A program made the position numbers and the translations under genes. Source: Acanthaster planci (taxonomy: Eukaryota > Echinodermata > Asteroidea > Valvatida > Acanthasteridae). From it: DNA of 26,318 nucleotides. Positions 1-10,436 of this stretch are shown here, in pieces; within the stretch, counting starts at the first letter, position 1, and each line of letters starts with the position of its first letter. Below the pieces are notes generated by a model. The model saw only the letters and a list, made by a program, of their open reading frames with translations. It was not told the DNA's origin and did not search any database. The stretch lies in the NCBI RefSeq assembly GCF_001949145.1, contig NW_019091797.1:25179-51496 (forward strand), written 5' to 3'.

Positions 1-1144
1 CTACATGTTCCAGAAGTACATGTACATGCCATAATATAATTCTCATGCTAATATTTGGATAATCATTATGCCCGACAATCCAGTATTTGTGCTTACTCAT
101 AATCCATAAAACTGTTATCCATGGCTTGTTGTGGTCTCTACTAGGACCAACGTAAAAAAGAAGAATAATTTTTAAAACCCAGCCGCCACTGCTGCCTGGA
201 CGCCACCATTTTGAAATCTATAAACACCCATTTTTCGCCGTTTGACACCAAACAACGTTGATTGGTTGAGAATGCATCAAAACCTCAATTCCAGAGAGAA
301 AATTTTAAAAATCGTGTAATGGCTAAATATCGGGAGAAATGCTCAAGGTCAGATGTTCCAGTGACCCACATCAAAACATTAAACAGTGCCCTCAATAGTT
401 AAGAAGCTCCACATGTTTTGTCAGCCATTTTCGTTAATGTTTTCCTGTGAAGAAATCCTGACCATAATGTGATTAGTTTGCAGCCTACACAGAGAAACTC
501 TCATAACCGAAGTTCAAATAATATCTTAGAGGAGTTTGCCAAAGAAGTAAGTTTGCTTCTGAGTGTTTTCTTGAAGGATTTCTTGAGATTTTGGACCATT
601 AAACCTTGCATAATGTTTAACGTTAGATTTAGCAAGTATTTACATTGTAGCATGTACTGAGATGAAGCCAATTCATACGTGAGATTTATCACACCGGAGA
701 TTTAGGTCCAAGTAAGCGTTATGAATATATTGAAGTTAGCTGTTTCACTGAAGTCACCAAAGTCAGTTTTATCATCTTAGTTTAGCTTGGTTGAATGTTA
801 TGAGCAAATGTCAGTTAATTAAGCTGTAAATTTGAAGAACTGATAAGTGCAGTATGTAGTACATGTGTAACAAGCTCTTGAAAGGCAAGATAATATGCAC
901 ACTGTTATAGATAACTTTGCCAGTTTATTGACTACTCCCAATCAGATTTTGTAAACCTCTTTTGAAGTTTAGTTATTCTAGGAAACTCAACATTGACAAC
1001 AACTGTTGATAATTTTGTCCTTTCCAGGTCGAATAAATGCGTCTAAGTAAGCCATATCCGATAAGCAAATTTTCCTCTGAGTCCGATCAATTTGCTTGCA
1101 CTTCTGAAAATCCATCAGCCAATAGCAAATGTGCACAAACTACT
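1..1144. other. gene-free AT-rich stretch
   Basis: No coding region can be supported here. The longest frames are about 60 codons, overlap one another on opposite strands, and show no domain. Near 200 lies a short GC-rich patch with the text cgccaccattttg, which resembles a YY1-type site, but nothing downstream looks like a gene. The stretch ends directly at the LTR of the gypsy element. Confidence 0.6.
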
Positions 1145-1513
1145 TGTAGTGACGGCGCTAACAGGCCAGTGGGGGCGCTAGTGTGGCTCTAAGGGACCGT
1201 GCCGGTCCTAGCTGCCGGGTAGCTTTGGGCCCACCCCTGCGCGCGGCACCAGGGCAGTAGCATTTTGGGGATATTCCGTTACCTCAGGGTTCTTTCGCGC
1301 CAGTTCTAGCAGACATGATTCTGGTGTGATTTGATCCAGTGCTAATGTGAGAGGAGATCCAGACTTGCTTGTACTTTTGTATTATACAAACTCCGTGTGT
1401 GTTCACCGGTTTTGAGGAGTAATAAAGGCCAGAAGCGACTGGACCGGAAGACAAGCGTTTGTGCCCCTCTTTCATACGTGTGCAAAACTCACTAAAAAAG
1501 CGGCGACTTTACA
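1145..1513 (+). repeat. 5' long terminal repeat of a Ty3/gypsy-like retrotransposon
   Basis: This 369-bp block starts with TGTAGTGACGG and ends with CGACTTTACA, so it has the TG...CA ends of an LTR. It contains an AATAAA polyadenylation signal near 1420, about 90 bp before its end. Directly after it comes CTGGTGGCAGC, which looks like a tRNA primer-binding site. A gag remnant and reverse transcriptase lie downstream in the same orientation. No matching 3' LTR is visible after 4490, so the boundary call rests on ends, poly(A) signal and primer site, not on a pair of repeats. Confidence 0.7.
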
Positions 1514-1524
1514 CTGGTGGCAGC
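1514..1524 (+). promoter_or_regulatory. primer-binding site of the retrotransposon
   Basis: CTGGTGGCAGC follows the LTR end immediately, where a tRNA would anneal to prime minus-strand synthesis. I recognise TGGTGGCAGC as a usual form of this site in animal gypsy elements, but I cannot name the matching tRNA with certainty. Confidence 0.55.
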
Positions 1525-3527
1525 TTGGCACTTCTGAAGCGAAGATGAGGGTAATTTGTTCTCGTTGGCTTTAGGCCTCCGGGTTATAATGGATATGTGT
1601 GATACTGTGAAGAAGTGACAAGGTTCACTTGGAAAGGGAGGCGTGGCTCAAAAGGGTAACACAACGAAACTATGGCAGCGATTAAACTGATGAACAGGAT
1701 GGTTCAATGAAGAAATTGTCTGTTTATTATACCAAGATAATTAGAAACAGGGGGTAGTGACTTGCAATTGGCCAGAATACGTAGCAATCTTGGGGAAACT
1801 GTGATTTGTGAACGGAATGGTGGAGCTGAAACCAGTGATGAAGTCTTGGAAATATATGGAACAGGAAACCTTGGTGACTGGGGAATAAACAGAAATAAAT
1901 ACTAATAAATTAGCTGGAATGCACGTAAATGTGCCCACTAGACGACAACATAATTGTACATGTAACGTTGAAACAATCGTCCCCGATTAAGGCTAAGGTT
2001 TTTACTCCAAACTCCTCTATTTAACATAATAACACAGTAATCACTATATGATCTTATACTTTAAACATTGGAGAACATATGGCTGCACTCACAATTGTCA
2101 GTAACGCACGGTAAGGGCAAATCTGGAGATATTTTGATTGGAAATGTGCTTGGTAAACCTGATTTTAGAACGGAATGTACGGTGCAAGAATGAGCAAACT
2201 ACTGAGGGCGTCCTACCAACTATTGTGCGGTCAGTACACATTGAGGGACTTTCTTACAGATGCAGAAAGTGGGAGCTCGGATCTCTTTTTGAAAGAAAAA
2301 AAGTGTCTCAGGACGAAAGCACGATGCTGGAGGAATTAATCCTTCTTGATGGAGGAAAGACAACGCAGGTTCCTGAAATTCCTAGCTTTTGTGAGGGGGA
2401 CCCTAACGCCGTGGAAATTGGCCTCAGAAGTGGTCGGCGCTGCACGGTGTCTGACCAAGCCTTGCAGTTGGAAGTGGCGGGGGAGGGAGGCCCTTCTCGG
2501 GGCCCGACGGCAGCGATTACGCATAACCCAACAAAATGGACCAGGATAGGCCTAGATGAGAATTTGTAAAGACCCTCGGGGGCCACCTCGACAGTGGCAC
2601 GGAAAGTGGCTTGCACCGTGCGGTGCCTGGACGGACCGTGTTGCTAGAAGTGTCGGGGTGAGGCTTTACTTGGGGCCTGATAACAAGGAACACAGTGGGC
2701 TTAGGGGCAGGTTAGTAGGGACTCCCGGGGGCCACCTTGCTGCAGATGGCGGCATGGGAAATGATGTGCACCGTACGGTGTCTGAACAGACCGTGTCGCT
2801 GCAAGTGATGGAAGGGGAACCCTGCGCGGGGCTGACATGTACAATACCATCCCATATACTGTGCCTGGTATGCGAGGGCCTCGTGCCAAGGCCCGGCAGG
2901 TTCGCAACTGACTCACAATATTTGGGATTAGGGGGGGACTGCGCTGATACACGTACTGATTGTGGGTGTGTCCACGCCGGATTCCTCACAAGCCCACACG
3001 CAAAAATGTGAGGCGCCGTTAGCCCATCCGTATTTGTGGGCTGCGGGTAGGTCTGCGTCGGATCCTTCATCGGCCCATGCGCGGGTACTCGGGGTGCCGT
3101 TGACTCATCCGTGTCAGCGGGCTGCGAGCGGGTCTGTGTCGGATTCCTCGCCGGCCCATGCGCGGGTACTCGAAGCGCCGTTGACTCATCCATATGAGTG
3201 TGCTACTAGTGGATCCACGTGGGATCTCTCGCTGGCCCCTGGGCGGACACTCGGGATGCAATCAACCCATCCCTGCCAATATGCCACAAGTGAGTCCATG
3301 TTGGACCACGTGCGAGCTTATGCGCAGATACCTGAGATGAGGCCTGTTGGGCGATGGTGTGGGCGACCCACACATTCGCGATTGGGATAAACCTGCTGCT
3401 GCGACAAGAGGGGAATGGGGGCTTGACTCCCGACTGGGGAGACACATGAAAGAGTGCTGCTTGAGCCGGCCACCCAAGTGCAGGACCCGGCTACTGGCAT
3501 TCCGGGCCTAATGCCCTAAAGCAACCC
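1525..3527 (+). other. retrotransposon leader/5' internal region, no intact gene
   Basis: Between the primer-binding site and the Gag remnant lie 2 kb without a recognisable domain. A 143-codon frame (2138-2569) and several overlapping frames on both strands are open mainly because the DNA turns GC-rich. The phrase gcacNgtgcggtg(c/t)ctg with accgtgt(t/c)gct recurs near 2440, 2615 and 2770, which points to diverged internal duplications. The 3' part is an 81-bp minisatellite. The region probably belongs to the element, because it sits between its LTR and gag, but its origin is unclear. Confidence 0.4.
2967..3370. repeat. 81-bp minisatellite, about five diverged units
   Basis: Units carry the landmarks tcggattcctc, ggcccatgcgcgggtactc and gccgttgactcatcc, and recur with an 81-bp step (for example gtctgcgtcgg at 3051 and gtctgtgtcgg at 3132). 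The middle two units are the most alike and the outer ones have diverged. Because 81 is a multiple of three, several frames on both strands stay open through the array and encode 27-residue repeats. I regard those frames as by-products of the period and not as genes. Confidence 0.75.
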
Positions 3528-3800
3528 ATGACGGCGAGTCGACGATATACGATGTTGCCCGACAAATTCGACGGAAGTTCGTCTTTGGCTGATTGCCTGG
3601 TTCATTTTGAGAGTGTTGCAATCATAAAACACTGGAGCGGCCCCTGCTTGGAGGAGGGGGGGAGCGGTACCAAAATGAAGTGCTATGGCTGTCACGAGTT
3701 TTGCAGCATAAGGAGGGATTGCCCAAGGCCAAACAGGGAGCCGGCTATTGCTCGACGAGAAGACAGGGGGCCCCGCCCGAGGAGCGAGTGAGGGCCAGCC
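3528..3800 (+). pseudogene. gag: Gag remnant of the gypsy element (capsid start plus degenerate zinc knuckle)
   Basis: The frame opens with residues typical of the start of a gypsy capsid domain (PDKFDGSSSLADCLVHFESV). It then jumps, after fewer than 40 residues, to a zinc-knuckle-like CYGCHEFCSIRRDCP and a basic, proline-rich tail. Gag proteins package the element's RNA in the cytoplasm, and the knuckle binds nucleic acid. Here most of the capsid is missing, so an internal deletion is likely. The knuckle keeps three cysteines in CX2C...C spacing, but the histidine position holds serine, so it could not bind zinc normally. The frame is followed after about 110 bp by reverse transcriptase fragments. 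Confidence 0.65.
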
Positions 3801-3909
3801 GCCCCGGATGGGGATGGCCGGCCGGGGATTGCTGAAGAGGTGCCTGGCAACCTTCGCTTGGCCAACCTCTTACAGCCTTTGGGATTCAGAGCGGTCTTTA
3901 CCAATTTAT

Positions 3910-4484
3910 GACAATGCCCTTTTGGCTATGCAACGCCCCGGCCACGTTTGAGCGCCTCATGGAGAGAGGAGAGGGTTGCAGTAGCAAGTAGCAGTAGTCT
4001 ACCTGGATGACGTCATCGTGTGGGGAAGGATTTTGATGAACATTTCCAGGGACTGGCCACCGTCCTAGAGAGGTTCCGGGAAACAGGGCTGAAACTAATG
4101 CCCAGAAAGTGCAACTTGTTAGAGCGAGAGGTGTCTTTCTGTAGGCCTACAGGCCATTGGGTGTCCGCAGGGGGCGTGAAGACTGATCCGGAAAAGATTG
4201 GAGCTATTTGGGATTGGCCCTCTCCAGCAAACCTCACCCAGATCCACAGCTTCTTCGCCTCATATTACAGGCGGTGTATCACCAAGTTTGCCGAGATTGC
4301 TCGCCCCTTCCACGCCTTGACAAACAAGAACCAAAGGCAGTTCAGGTGGACCAGTGCCTGCCAATCGGCCTTTGAACATCTCAAGGACGCATTGGCTACT
4401 GCACCAATGGAGCTCCATTATCCTGACACAAATCGAGGTAGAGACGTAGCAGAGCAAATTGTTCTGGTACGCGTTGGACAGTAG
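3910..4484 (+). pseudogene. pol: Ty3/gypsy reverse transcriptase / RNase H remnant
   Basis: Near 3920-3965 one frame reads FWLCNAPATFERLME, a hallmark of gypsy reverse transcriptase. The catalytic YLDD lies at 4000-4011. A 1-nt shift just after it moves the reading to the frame starting at 4020. That frame carries the thumb/connection signature (GLKLMPRKCNL, DPEKIGAIWDWPSP, a FASYYRR stretch) and the start of RNase H (FEHLKDALATAP). The copy lacks protease, the fingers half of the polymerase, most of RNase H and the integrase. It is a truncated, frameshifted remnant on the same strand as the upstream LTR. Confidence 0.85.
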
Positions 4485-4664
4485 CAAGGCGGGCCCAATG
4501 CGTTTTTGGGAGAGAAGGCCTAGTGTTCGCAGGCAAATGTTTTGCACTGGTGTTTCTATTGGATTGGATTTCATCTTCTTCTATAATATAGAAATTATAA
4601 TTTTAAAAAAGGTATTCTATTTCAATGTGGTCGACTATAATGTGGTCCTATATAGTGGCTCCAA

Positions 4665-4876
4665 AAATGGGGTTGGGTAGGATATTTTTGGTTGGTTGGA
4701 AGTTTTGGTTGGGTGAAATACTTTTGGTTGGTTGGGATATTTTGGGCTGGGTGAAATATTTTTGGTTGGTTGGGCAGAATAGTTTGGGCTGGGCAGGAAT
4801 TTTTGGGCTGGGTAGAGTATTTTTGGGCGGGGTAGGAATTGTTGGGTTGGGTAGGATATTTTTGGGCTGGGTTTAG
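4665..4876. repeat. GT-rich minisatellite, unit about 20-30 bp
   Basis: Variants of ggttgggtagaatatttttg and gggctgggtgaaatatttttg follow one another about ten times, giving a strand asymmetry with almost no C on the plus strand. The many GGG/GGGG tracts could form G-quadruplex structures. The array stops right where the terminal-repeat-like copy A begins. Confidence 0.75.
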
Positions 4877-5022
4877 ATATTTTCAGATTGCCGAAGGTGA
4901 AATGGCTTTATAAAATTTTTCAAAAGTGGGTCGCAGGTGTTTGGGGGGGTTCGATTTTGCCGTGGTTTTGTTTTGATATTTGGGGGTAAACTGGGGACGA
5001 TGATTGAAGGCCAGGGGTGGGT
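4876..5022 (+). repeat. terminal-repeat-like sequence, copy A
   Basis: The stretch from ttttcagattgcc through cgattttgccgtggtt to cgatgattgaagg aligns with the reverse complement of about 15655-15800. That match keeps the blocks atttttaaaa/atttttcaaaa, tcgattttgcNgtggtt, ggtaaactgggga and gatgattgaagg. I judge identity at roughly 70 percent by eye over about 145 bp. A third, shorter copy lies at 15838-15911. Its presence far from the Polinton-like genes suggests a solo terminal repeat or a second broken element. Confidence 0.6.
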
Positions 5023-5304
5023 CTCTAACCGGCTTGGGTCTACTACTGCTCTGAACGTGGCCTCAGTAATCTCAGTGACTCTCCCCACAATGGCTTGTTC
5101 CAGGTCGCCTTCCCCGTATGGTGGTCTTAGGGGCTCGTCCCCAATATCAGTGCTCTGGATTATCCTACAAATCCTGGGCTCAGGCGCTGGCTTGTTAGAC
5201 TCTGTCTGCACTGGTCGCAGATAAACTCACGTCATACTCATTAATTTGATGTAGACATTAGACACAGCAAATTACCGTATTCATTGATTATAGGTTCATT
5301 TATG

Positions 5305-5574
5305 TAACGGGTTTTACCCCTTATAGCAACGTATATTAATAAGCTCTGTATATTCAGTGCTTGTCCGAGAGCTGGAGGAAAAAATCCCCCCCAAGCTTAC
5401 TCGGGTGGGACTCGAACCCATGACCTTCTGCGCACTAGTGGAGATGTCTTAAGCAGGAGGGCGTGGGTTCAAGTCCCACCCAAGTAAGCTTGTGAGGTTT
5501 TCTCGCAAGCTCTCGGTCAAGCACTGAGCATACAGTGTTTATTAATATACGTCTGGTAAGGGCAAAACCTGTTA
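5305..5574. repeat. foldback element with tRNA T-arm-like sequences in both arms
   Basis: The ends taacgggttttaccccttat and its inverted partner, ending aaaacctgtta, pair over about 120 bp with a few gaps, leaving a short central loop near cactagtggagatgtctta. Each arm holds a sequence that looks like the T-arm/B-box of a tRNA: GGACTCGAACC at 5408-5418 (minus-strand sense) and GGTTCAAGTCC at 5466-5476. The second sits in a perfect five-pair stem GTGGG/CCCAC. No A-box or acceptor stem was found, so this is a tRNA-related inverted-repeat or foldback SINE/MITE and not a tRNA gene. Confidence 0.65.
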
Positions 5575-7118
5575 TATATATTAACAACTCCCCAGCGCAA
5601 AAAAATACATCTTGAAGATTATAGGTTTATTCCATATGTTTATTTATTTGTTGATAAAGGATTCTCTAATCCATGTGTTTTTAACAGTTCAAATACAATT
5701 ACATATAATATACACCTAGTTCGAGTTCGAGCCAGGGTTGCTGGTGTCGGCCTGAGCATATAGGCAATTAAGTCCCCCCCCCCAAGTCTCGAGCTGCTGT
5801 CAAAAAACTATACAGTGCACATTCAAGTACAGGTACATAAACGACACCAATAACAATATCCATCAGCATTATGTACATGCAGTTGTATTCATCCTTAATT
5901 GAAACTACTATCCAGACCACAAGCTCAGGCTTGGCCTTCACTTAAGTTACAATAGGCCTACCCATGCATTGGCAAGGATAAAGCTCGAACATTTTAGGCA
6001 GTAGAGATTATTGTTGTATAAGTCTACCCTGTTGTGTTGTATTATTACGAAGATTGCATTTGCTTGTGTGGTCAAGACTTATCCATTATAAGCCATGGGT
6101 AGATTATTTATTTAGACTTGAGGGTTACCCTGATCACTGTGAGGGTTACCTGGTTATCCTGAGGGTTACCCTGATCGCTGTGAGGTTTATCCTGATCACC
6201 GTGAGGGTTATTCTGGTGTAGGTTAAGGACAAGGCTGATTAATCACGTTCGTGGTGCAGTTGACCACGTAGGACTACCTCCCCGTGAGGATACTTTTGTA
6301 TTTAGTTAATTGCTGTTGTATATAACGGATAACCGAGCACTGACATTGAATAAACCAATCATATAATTGCCTTAGAAATCACTGGTCACCGTGAGATTTA
6401 GTCAGTCCTGTTTCACTTGTATTGACATTAAGTGTAATCTTTATTGACATTGAGATCAATTACCTAATCACAGAGCGGTGGTGAACTTCCACCAAACGAA
6501 CAGTCCCTAAGGCATAGTCCACCGTTCGTTAACTGATATCCGCCTTGCGTTTGGATAGCCGCTCATTTTTGCGTAAAGTTTAATAAATATATTTGTGGGG
6601 TTAGGCCAGGTCAATTCCATCTCCGATCAGGCCAGTCTGCTGGTCCGCCACAAAAAGGTGTCAGCTGTCCCGCCACATTACTTTCTGTCAATAAGTAACC
6701 TTGAAATAACACTTAACAGGCAGTCAGCAGTGCTAACTAACTAACTTGGACCCTACCATTCGCTTTCATAATACCTTAACATCGGTCTTTAACGGACGAT
6801 TGTAGAATTTTTGCCTTGATTGAAAGGAAATTCTTTTTAAAAATGAGAAAACGTTTGTACCGTAAAAACATTTTCTAGTCATTTGAACTTGGCATGTTTC
6901 AGGGGTGACTGGGAGGAGGGCTTCGTTCCATCTAAACCCAGTCATTTCTTGAATACCTGTTTTTACAGTTTGATGGCATTTATGTCGCCTATAGAGGCTA
7001 TTAATTTATTTTACAGAATTCAGCATGAAAATGGAATAAAATGAATAGTACATGTAGCCTTTGTAGGCCTCCTGGAAGTTGCATTCTTGGCATCATTTTA
7101 CATGTTTATGCTATGCAG
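5575..7118. other. gene-free stretch with simple and dispersed repeats
   Basis: No coding frame stands out. The stretch contains the tandem repeat at 6120-6220 and a homopolymer of ten C near 5770. An AATAAA lies near 6580, and two copies of the phrase (t/c)ccgccaca occur near 6653 and 6690. Those last two resemble the end of the LTR-like insertion at 21071-21080, so an old LTR may end here, but I could not find its start. Confidence 0.45.
6120..6220. repeat. five-unit tandem repeat of 20-21 bp
   Basis: Units begin at 6120, 6141, 6161, 6182 and 6203 and read approximately gagggttaccctgatcactgt. The second and fifth units differ most. Confidence 0.8.
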
Positions 7119-9950
7119 GCTGTAATGGACGGTCTCTGAAGGCCTACAAGAATCTTGGTGCATACAAGTTTTTCAAGGCAGGATGGGTGAGGAGCTTAAT
7201 GGTTTGTTTAAGGAAGGACAAATTCTTCATTTTGTCCAAGGTGCGTGTACAAGTTTATTTAGTAGTTTAAAGAAAGATTGAGTTTTGTGTTGCATGATTT
7301 TGTTTAGTTTACATCCTAACTGCCAACACTGCCGCATGCAGTCAAGAGACAAATATAAACTGAGATTGTGCATGGAGCCTGGAAGTATGACTGCTGGAAG
7401 CTTTATTAGCTATCCGACAAGCAGACATATACGTAGTAGGCCTATCTCTAAAAAAAATCTTTATCCTAAAATACTGAATACTATTGAAGTCTCATTTTGA
7501 ACAGGTGCCACATTCCCAAAATCTATCCAAGAAACCACTGGAGGTATGGGTGGTTAGTGAAAAGAACGGTGTTGTGGTGACTGGACACTGCAATTGCGTG
7601 ACGGGTCTAGGCGAAGCTTGTTCACATGTTGCTGCTACACTTTTCGCAGTTGATAGCTGTAAGTCTAAGTGAAATAAGTAACTGATTTGGGTAAAACAAA
7701 ACTACTTTAAAATTAATACTTTTATGATTAGTGTCAGTGTTAGATGGAAAGCTTGCGGTAAACACCATGCAATATCTCTTTTTTGAGTCTGTGTGGTTCT
7801 GATAAGAACCGGAGAGGCTCACCACACAGACTCAAAAAAGAGATATTGCATGGTGTTTACCGCAAGCTTTCCATCTTACTTGTCTGTCACCATGAATAGC
7901 TTGAAATCCCATCAGTGTCAGTGTTTACAAATTATGTCAAGTTTATAGGATGGCTATATACCTTAGACGGTTATAATTGGGGGGATGTTGCACTCTTCAA
8001 ATGAAATTAGGGTACTCATGGAGGCGATTGGAAACATTTATTTAATTAATGATTTAATCATTTTTGTACAAGCAGTGGTGAGAATGAAACAAGACACATC
8101 TTGCACATCCCGTCCAAATTCATGGATCAAACCACTATAAACCAATCAGCAAAAGTCACACCGTGTTTGGCTGCAGAGATGGATTTTTCCAGTAATGTAA
8201 ATAGATGCCAGGTAAATATATTGCTGTATCTCTTTTCACACTGTTTCATGCATTTTTCAATGACTTTTTAGAATTTAACTGTTGAGAAAAATGAACAAAT
8301 TTATTTATAGGTAATTTGGAAAAAGAAACGAGGCGTCAAGAGACGTGCTTCCACTCCCAGGACAACAGAAGAATAGAAGAAAACATTATACGATGAATTG
8401 AGTGCTTCAGGTTTGTTTTGTAAAATAAACGCAGTTGTGTCTTTACTTTAGTAAAGAATTGCGATTGGTTGGGATTTGACCTTTATAAAGCAAAGGGTTT
8501 TGGGGACTCATTAAAATTTTCATGTCTCATGGCAGGGGTCAAAAGTGCTATACTCTCTGTTATGCCAGAGTACAACCAGAGTTTGATACCGTGTGCATCA
8601 CATGGACTCCCAGCTCCTCTGACTGGATTGTATGACGCTGCTACCTTGGAGATGACCATTCCGATCCAGAGCTATTAGACAAATGTTCTGAAAATCTGAC
8701 AACCATGGCATGGAGGAATTTACATATTTCCATCGTTCGGTAAGCAAGACAGTCCTATTAATTGGAATGTGTTGTAAACCTTGCTTTCATAGGTTGAGGC
8801 TATTGAGTCACTAACAAGGTCACAGGAAGCTAGTAAACTTTGGTTTCAGCAAAGACGAGGAAGGATGACAGCATCTAGAATGAAGGCTGCAGTAAGAACT
8901 GATCCAGCTATGCCATCACCGTTGTTGATCTAGTCCATCTGCTACCCTGAGAACTACAAGTTTGCAACAAAGGCTACAAGGTGAGATTGACTTCTGCCAT
9001 ATCAGCAACATGCATACATTAAGTTCAGATTATTTTTCATCGAGGTTGAATTTTTTGTCTGAAAAGCACATAAACATCTCACGACCAATTTTAAAATGCA
9101 TGTGCAAGTTTGGTCATCTCGTTTCTCACAAGCATTGAAATAGTGTCCATTTGATAATAATTAATTATTCCATATTTTGAAGTAGAAATACTCTTTTCTT
9201 ATGTTTGTGTAGGTGGGGATGTGAGCATGAGGAAGAAGCACGTAACAAATACCGGAATCACATGAAAAACTGTCATTCAGGATTCACTGTTTCAAGAGCA
9301 GGGTTATTTGTTAGTCCAGAGTATCCTTATTTAGGTGCCTCGCCAGATGGGCTTGTATCTTGTAAATGCTGTGGAGAAGGAGTACTAGAAATCAAGTGTC
9401 CACTATGCCTAGAAAGGAAGTGTATCCAAGAACAGGTTGTTAATAAGGGAGACCAGTTTTGTCTCTCAAGCAATGAGGCTGGAGATCAGTACCTTAATCA
9501 CGATCATGCATATTTTTTTCAAGTCCAGTCCCAAAGTCACATTTCAAGGAGGTCATATTGTGACTTTGTTGTTTGGGGCCCCAAGTCATTACACATAGAA
9601 AGAATCTACCCAGACGGTGATTTGTGGAGTGAATGTGTAAGACGGTCGAGATGTACTTGCATGGAGTTCTATTAGAACTTGTTGCCAAATTATTTAAAAA
9701 ATTCCCAGGACACAGCAAAGAACTTCTTGTTGAAAAGGGCATAAACTTCACCAATGTATTTTGCTACTGCAGGAGAAAGGAAGAGGGTACAATGCTCAGG
9801 TGTGACTCCACGTCATGTAAATTTGAGAAGTTTCACCTAGCATGCTTAGGATTGAAAACGCAACCCCAGAAGAAAAAGTGGTTGCGCCCACTTGTAGAAC
9901 TTTGCAAAGTCATCAGAGACATAACAGCTAGGTTCACAATTCATTGATGT
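7119..9950 (+). pseudogene. SWIM zinc finger + YqaJ-type nuclease + PHD finger gene, multi-exon and broken
   Basis: Seven exons can be placed at GT/AG borders: about 7119-7240, 7505-7658, 8076-8211, 8311-8410, 8536-8739, 8793-8980 and 9213-9950. Exon 1 has the family start GRSLKAYKNLGAYKFF. Exon 2 carries a SWIM zinc finger (CNCVTGLGEACSH). Exon 6 begins the lambda-exonuclease/YqaJ fold (LWFQQRRGRMTAS), and exon 7 has the catalytic GASPDGL and LEIKCP motifs. A shifted frame then reads a PHD-like finger (CYCRRKEEGTMLRCD). This family is common in marine invertebrates and I know it only by domain: a predicted DNA exonuclease with chromatin- or protein-binding fingers. Stops or shifts occur in exons 3, 4, 5, 6 and between YqaJ and PHD, so the copy is very likely dead. 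Confidence 0.8.
7742..7876. repeat. perfect 56-bp inverted repeat (hairpin element) in an intron
   Basis: The arms at 7742-7797 and 7821-7876 are identical as reverse complements over 56 bp, with a 23-nt loop. The 12-bp direct repeat agtgtcagtgtt lies at 7730-7741 and 7914-7925. The insertion may therefore run 7742-7913, including a 37-nt tail after the second arm. The perfect arms in a decayed neighbourhood argue for a recent insertion or for gene conversion between arms. It lies in the intron after the SWIM exon. Confidence 0.85.
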
Positions 9951-10436
9951 GAAAAGGATCCAGCATACGTGTACAGTGAACATGAATTATTTTACATAGG
10001 CCTTAATAATCCGATTTACTATCTACAGATTCTGACTTGAAAATGACACAGGAAATAAACCACATGATTACAGGCTATACATCTTAGGTATAGTTCAGTT
10101 TATTTAACTTACTGTCTCCAAAAACATAATTCACATAAATTTACTTTTAAGCCATAATTCAATAGCTTTATTTGTTAGTATTCTTAGATCTATTTTCTTG
10201 ATACATTAGTCAATTTGAATCTTTGAAATGGAGCAATTCAGCTTGTTCTTGCACTGCAAATAATTTTCATGTTCTTACTCTATACCATGACTCCTCGAGT
10301 TGTTCCGAATTTCATGAAGCGAAAAGCCAGATTTTTAACCAAAAAAATTGTACACTTTTGCCTTTATGCTACAGTGGTCTCTTGTAAACTTGGGTTATGT
10401 TGGCTTGTAATTATTTAATTGGAAGACCAAAATATT
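9951..10436. other. gene-free spacer between two convergent pseudogenes
   Basis: An AT-rich stretch with no coding frame, separating the plus-strand YqaJ-type gene and the minus-strand THAP/Harbinger gene. No clear terminal inverted repeats of a transposon were found in it. Confidence 0.5.

Noticed and set aside
2666-3193. 175-codon proline-rich minus-strand frame with repeats
   Set aside because: It is the shadow of the 81-bp minisatellite; frames on both strands are open for the same reason.
2962-3390. 142-codon plus-strand frame with 27-residue repeats
   Set aside because: Same minisatellite effect; no relation to Gag domains and no supporting start context.
4873-5224. Overlapping 112- and 95-codon frames on opposite strands
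   Set aside because: They cross from the terminal-repeat copy into unrelated sequence, show no motif, and the homologous copy B does not keep either frame.
5400-5480. Possible tRNA gene (T-arm and B-box match)
   Set aside because: No A-box, D-arm, anticodon stem or acceptor stem can be placed; the T-arm is repeated in inverted form as part of a foldback repeat.
6120-6220. CRISPR-like regular repeats
   Set aside because: Units are contiguous without spacers and the genome is eukaryotic; it is a simple tandem repeat.
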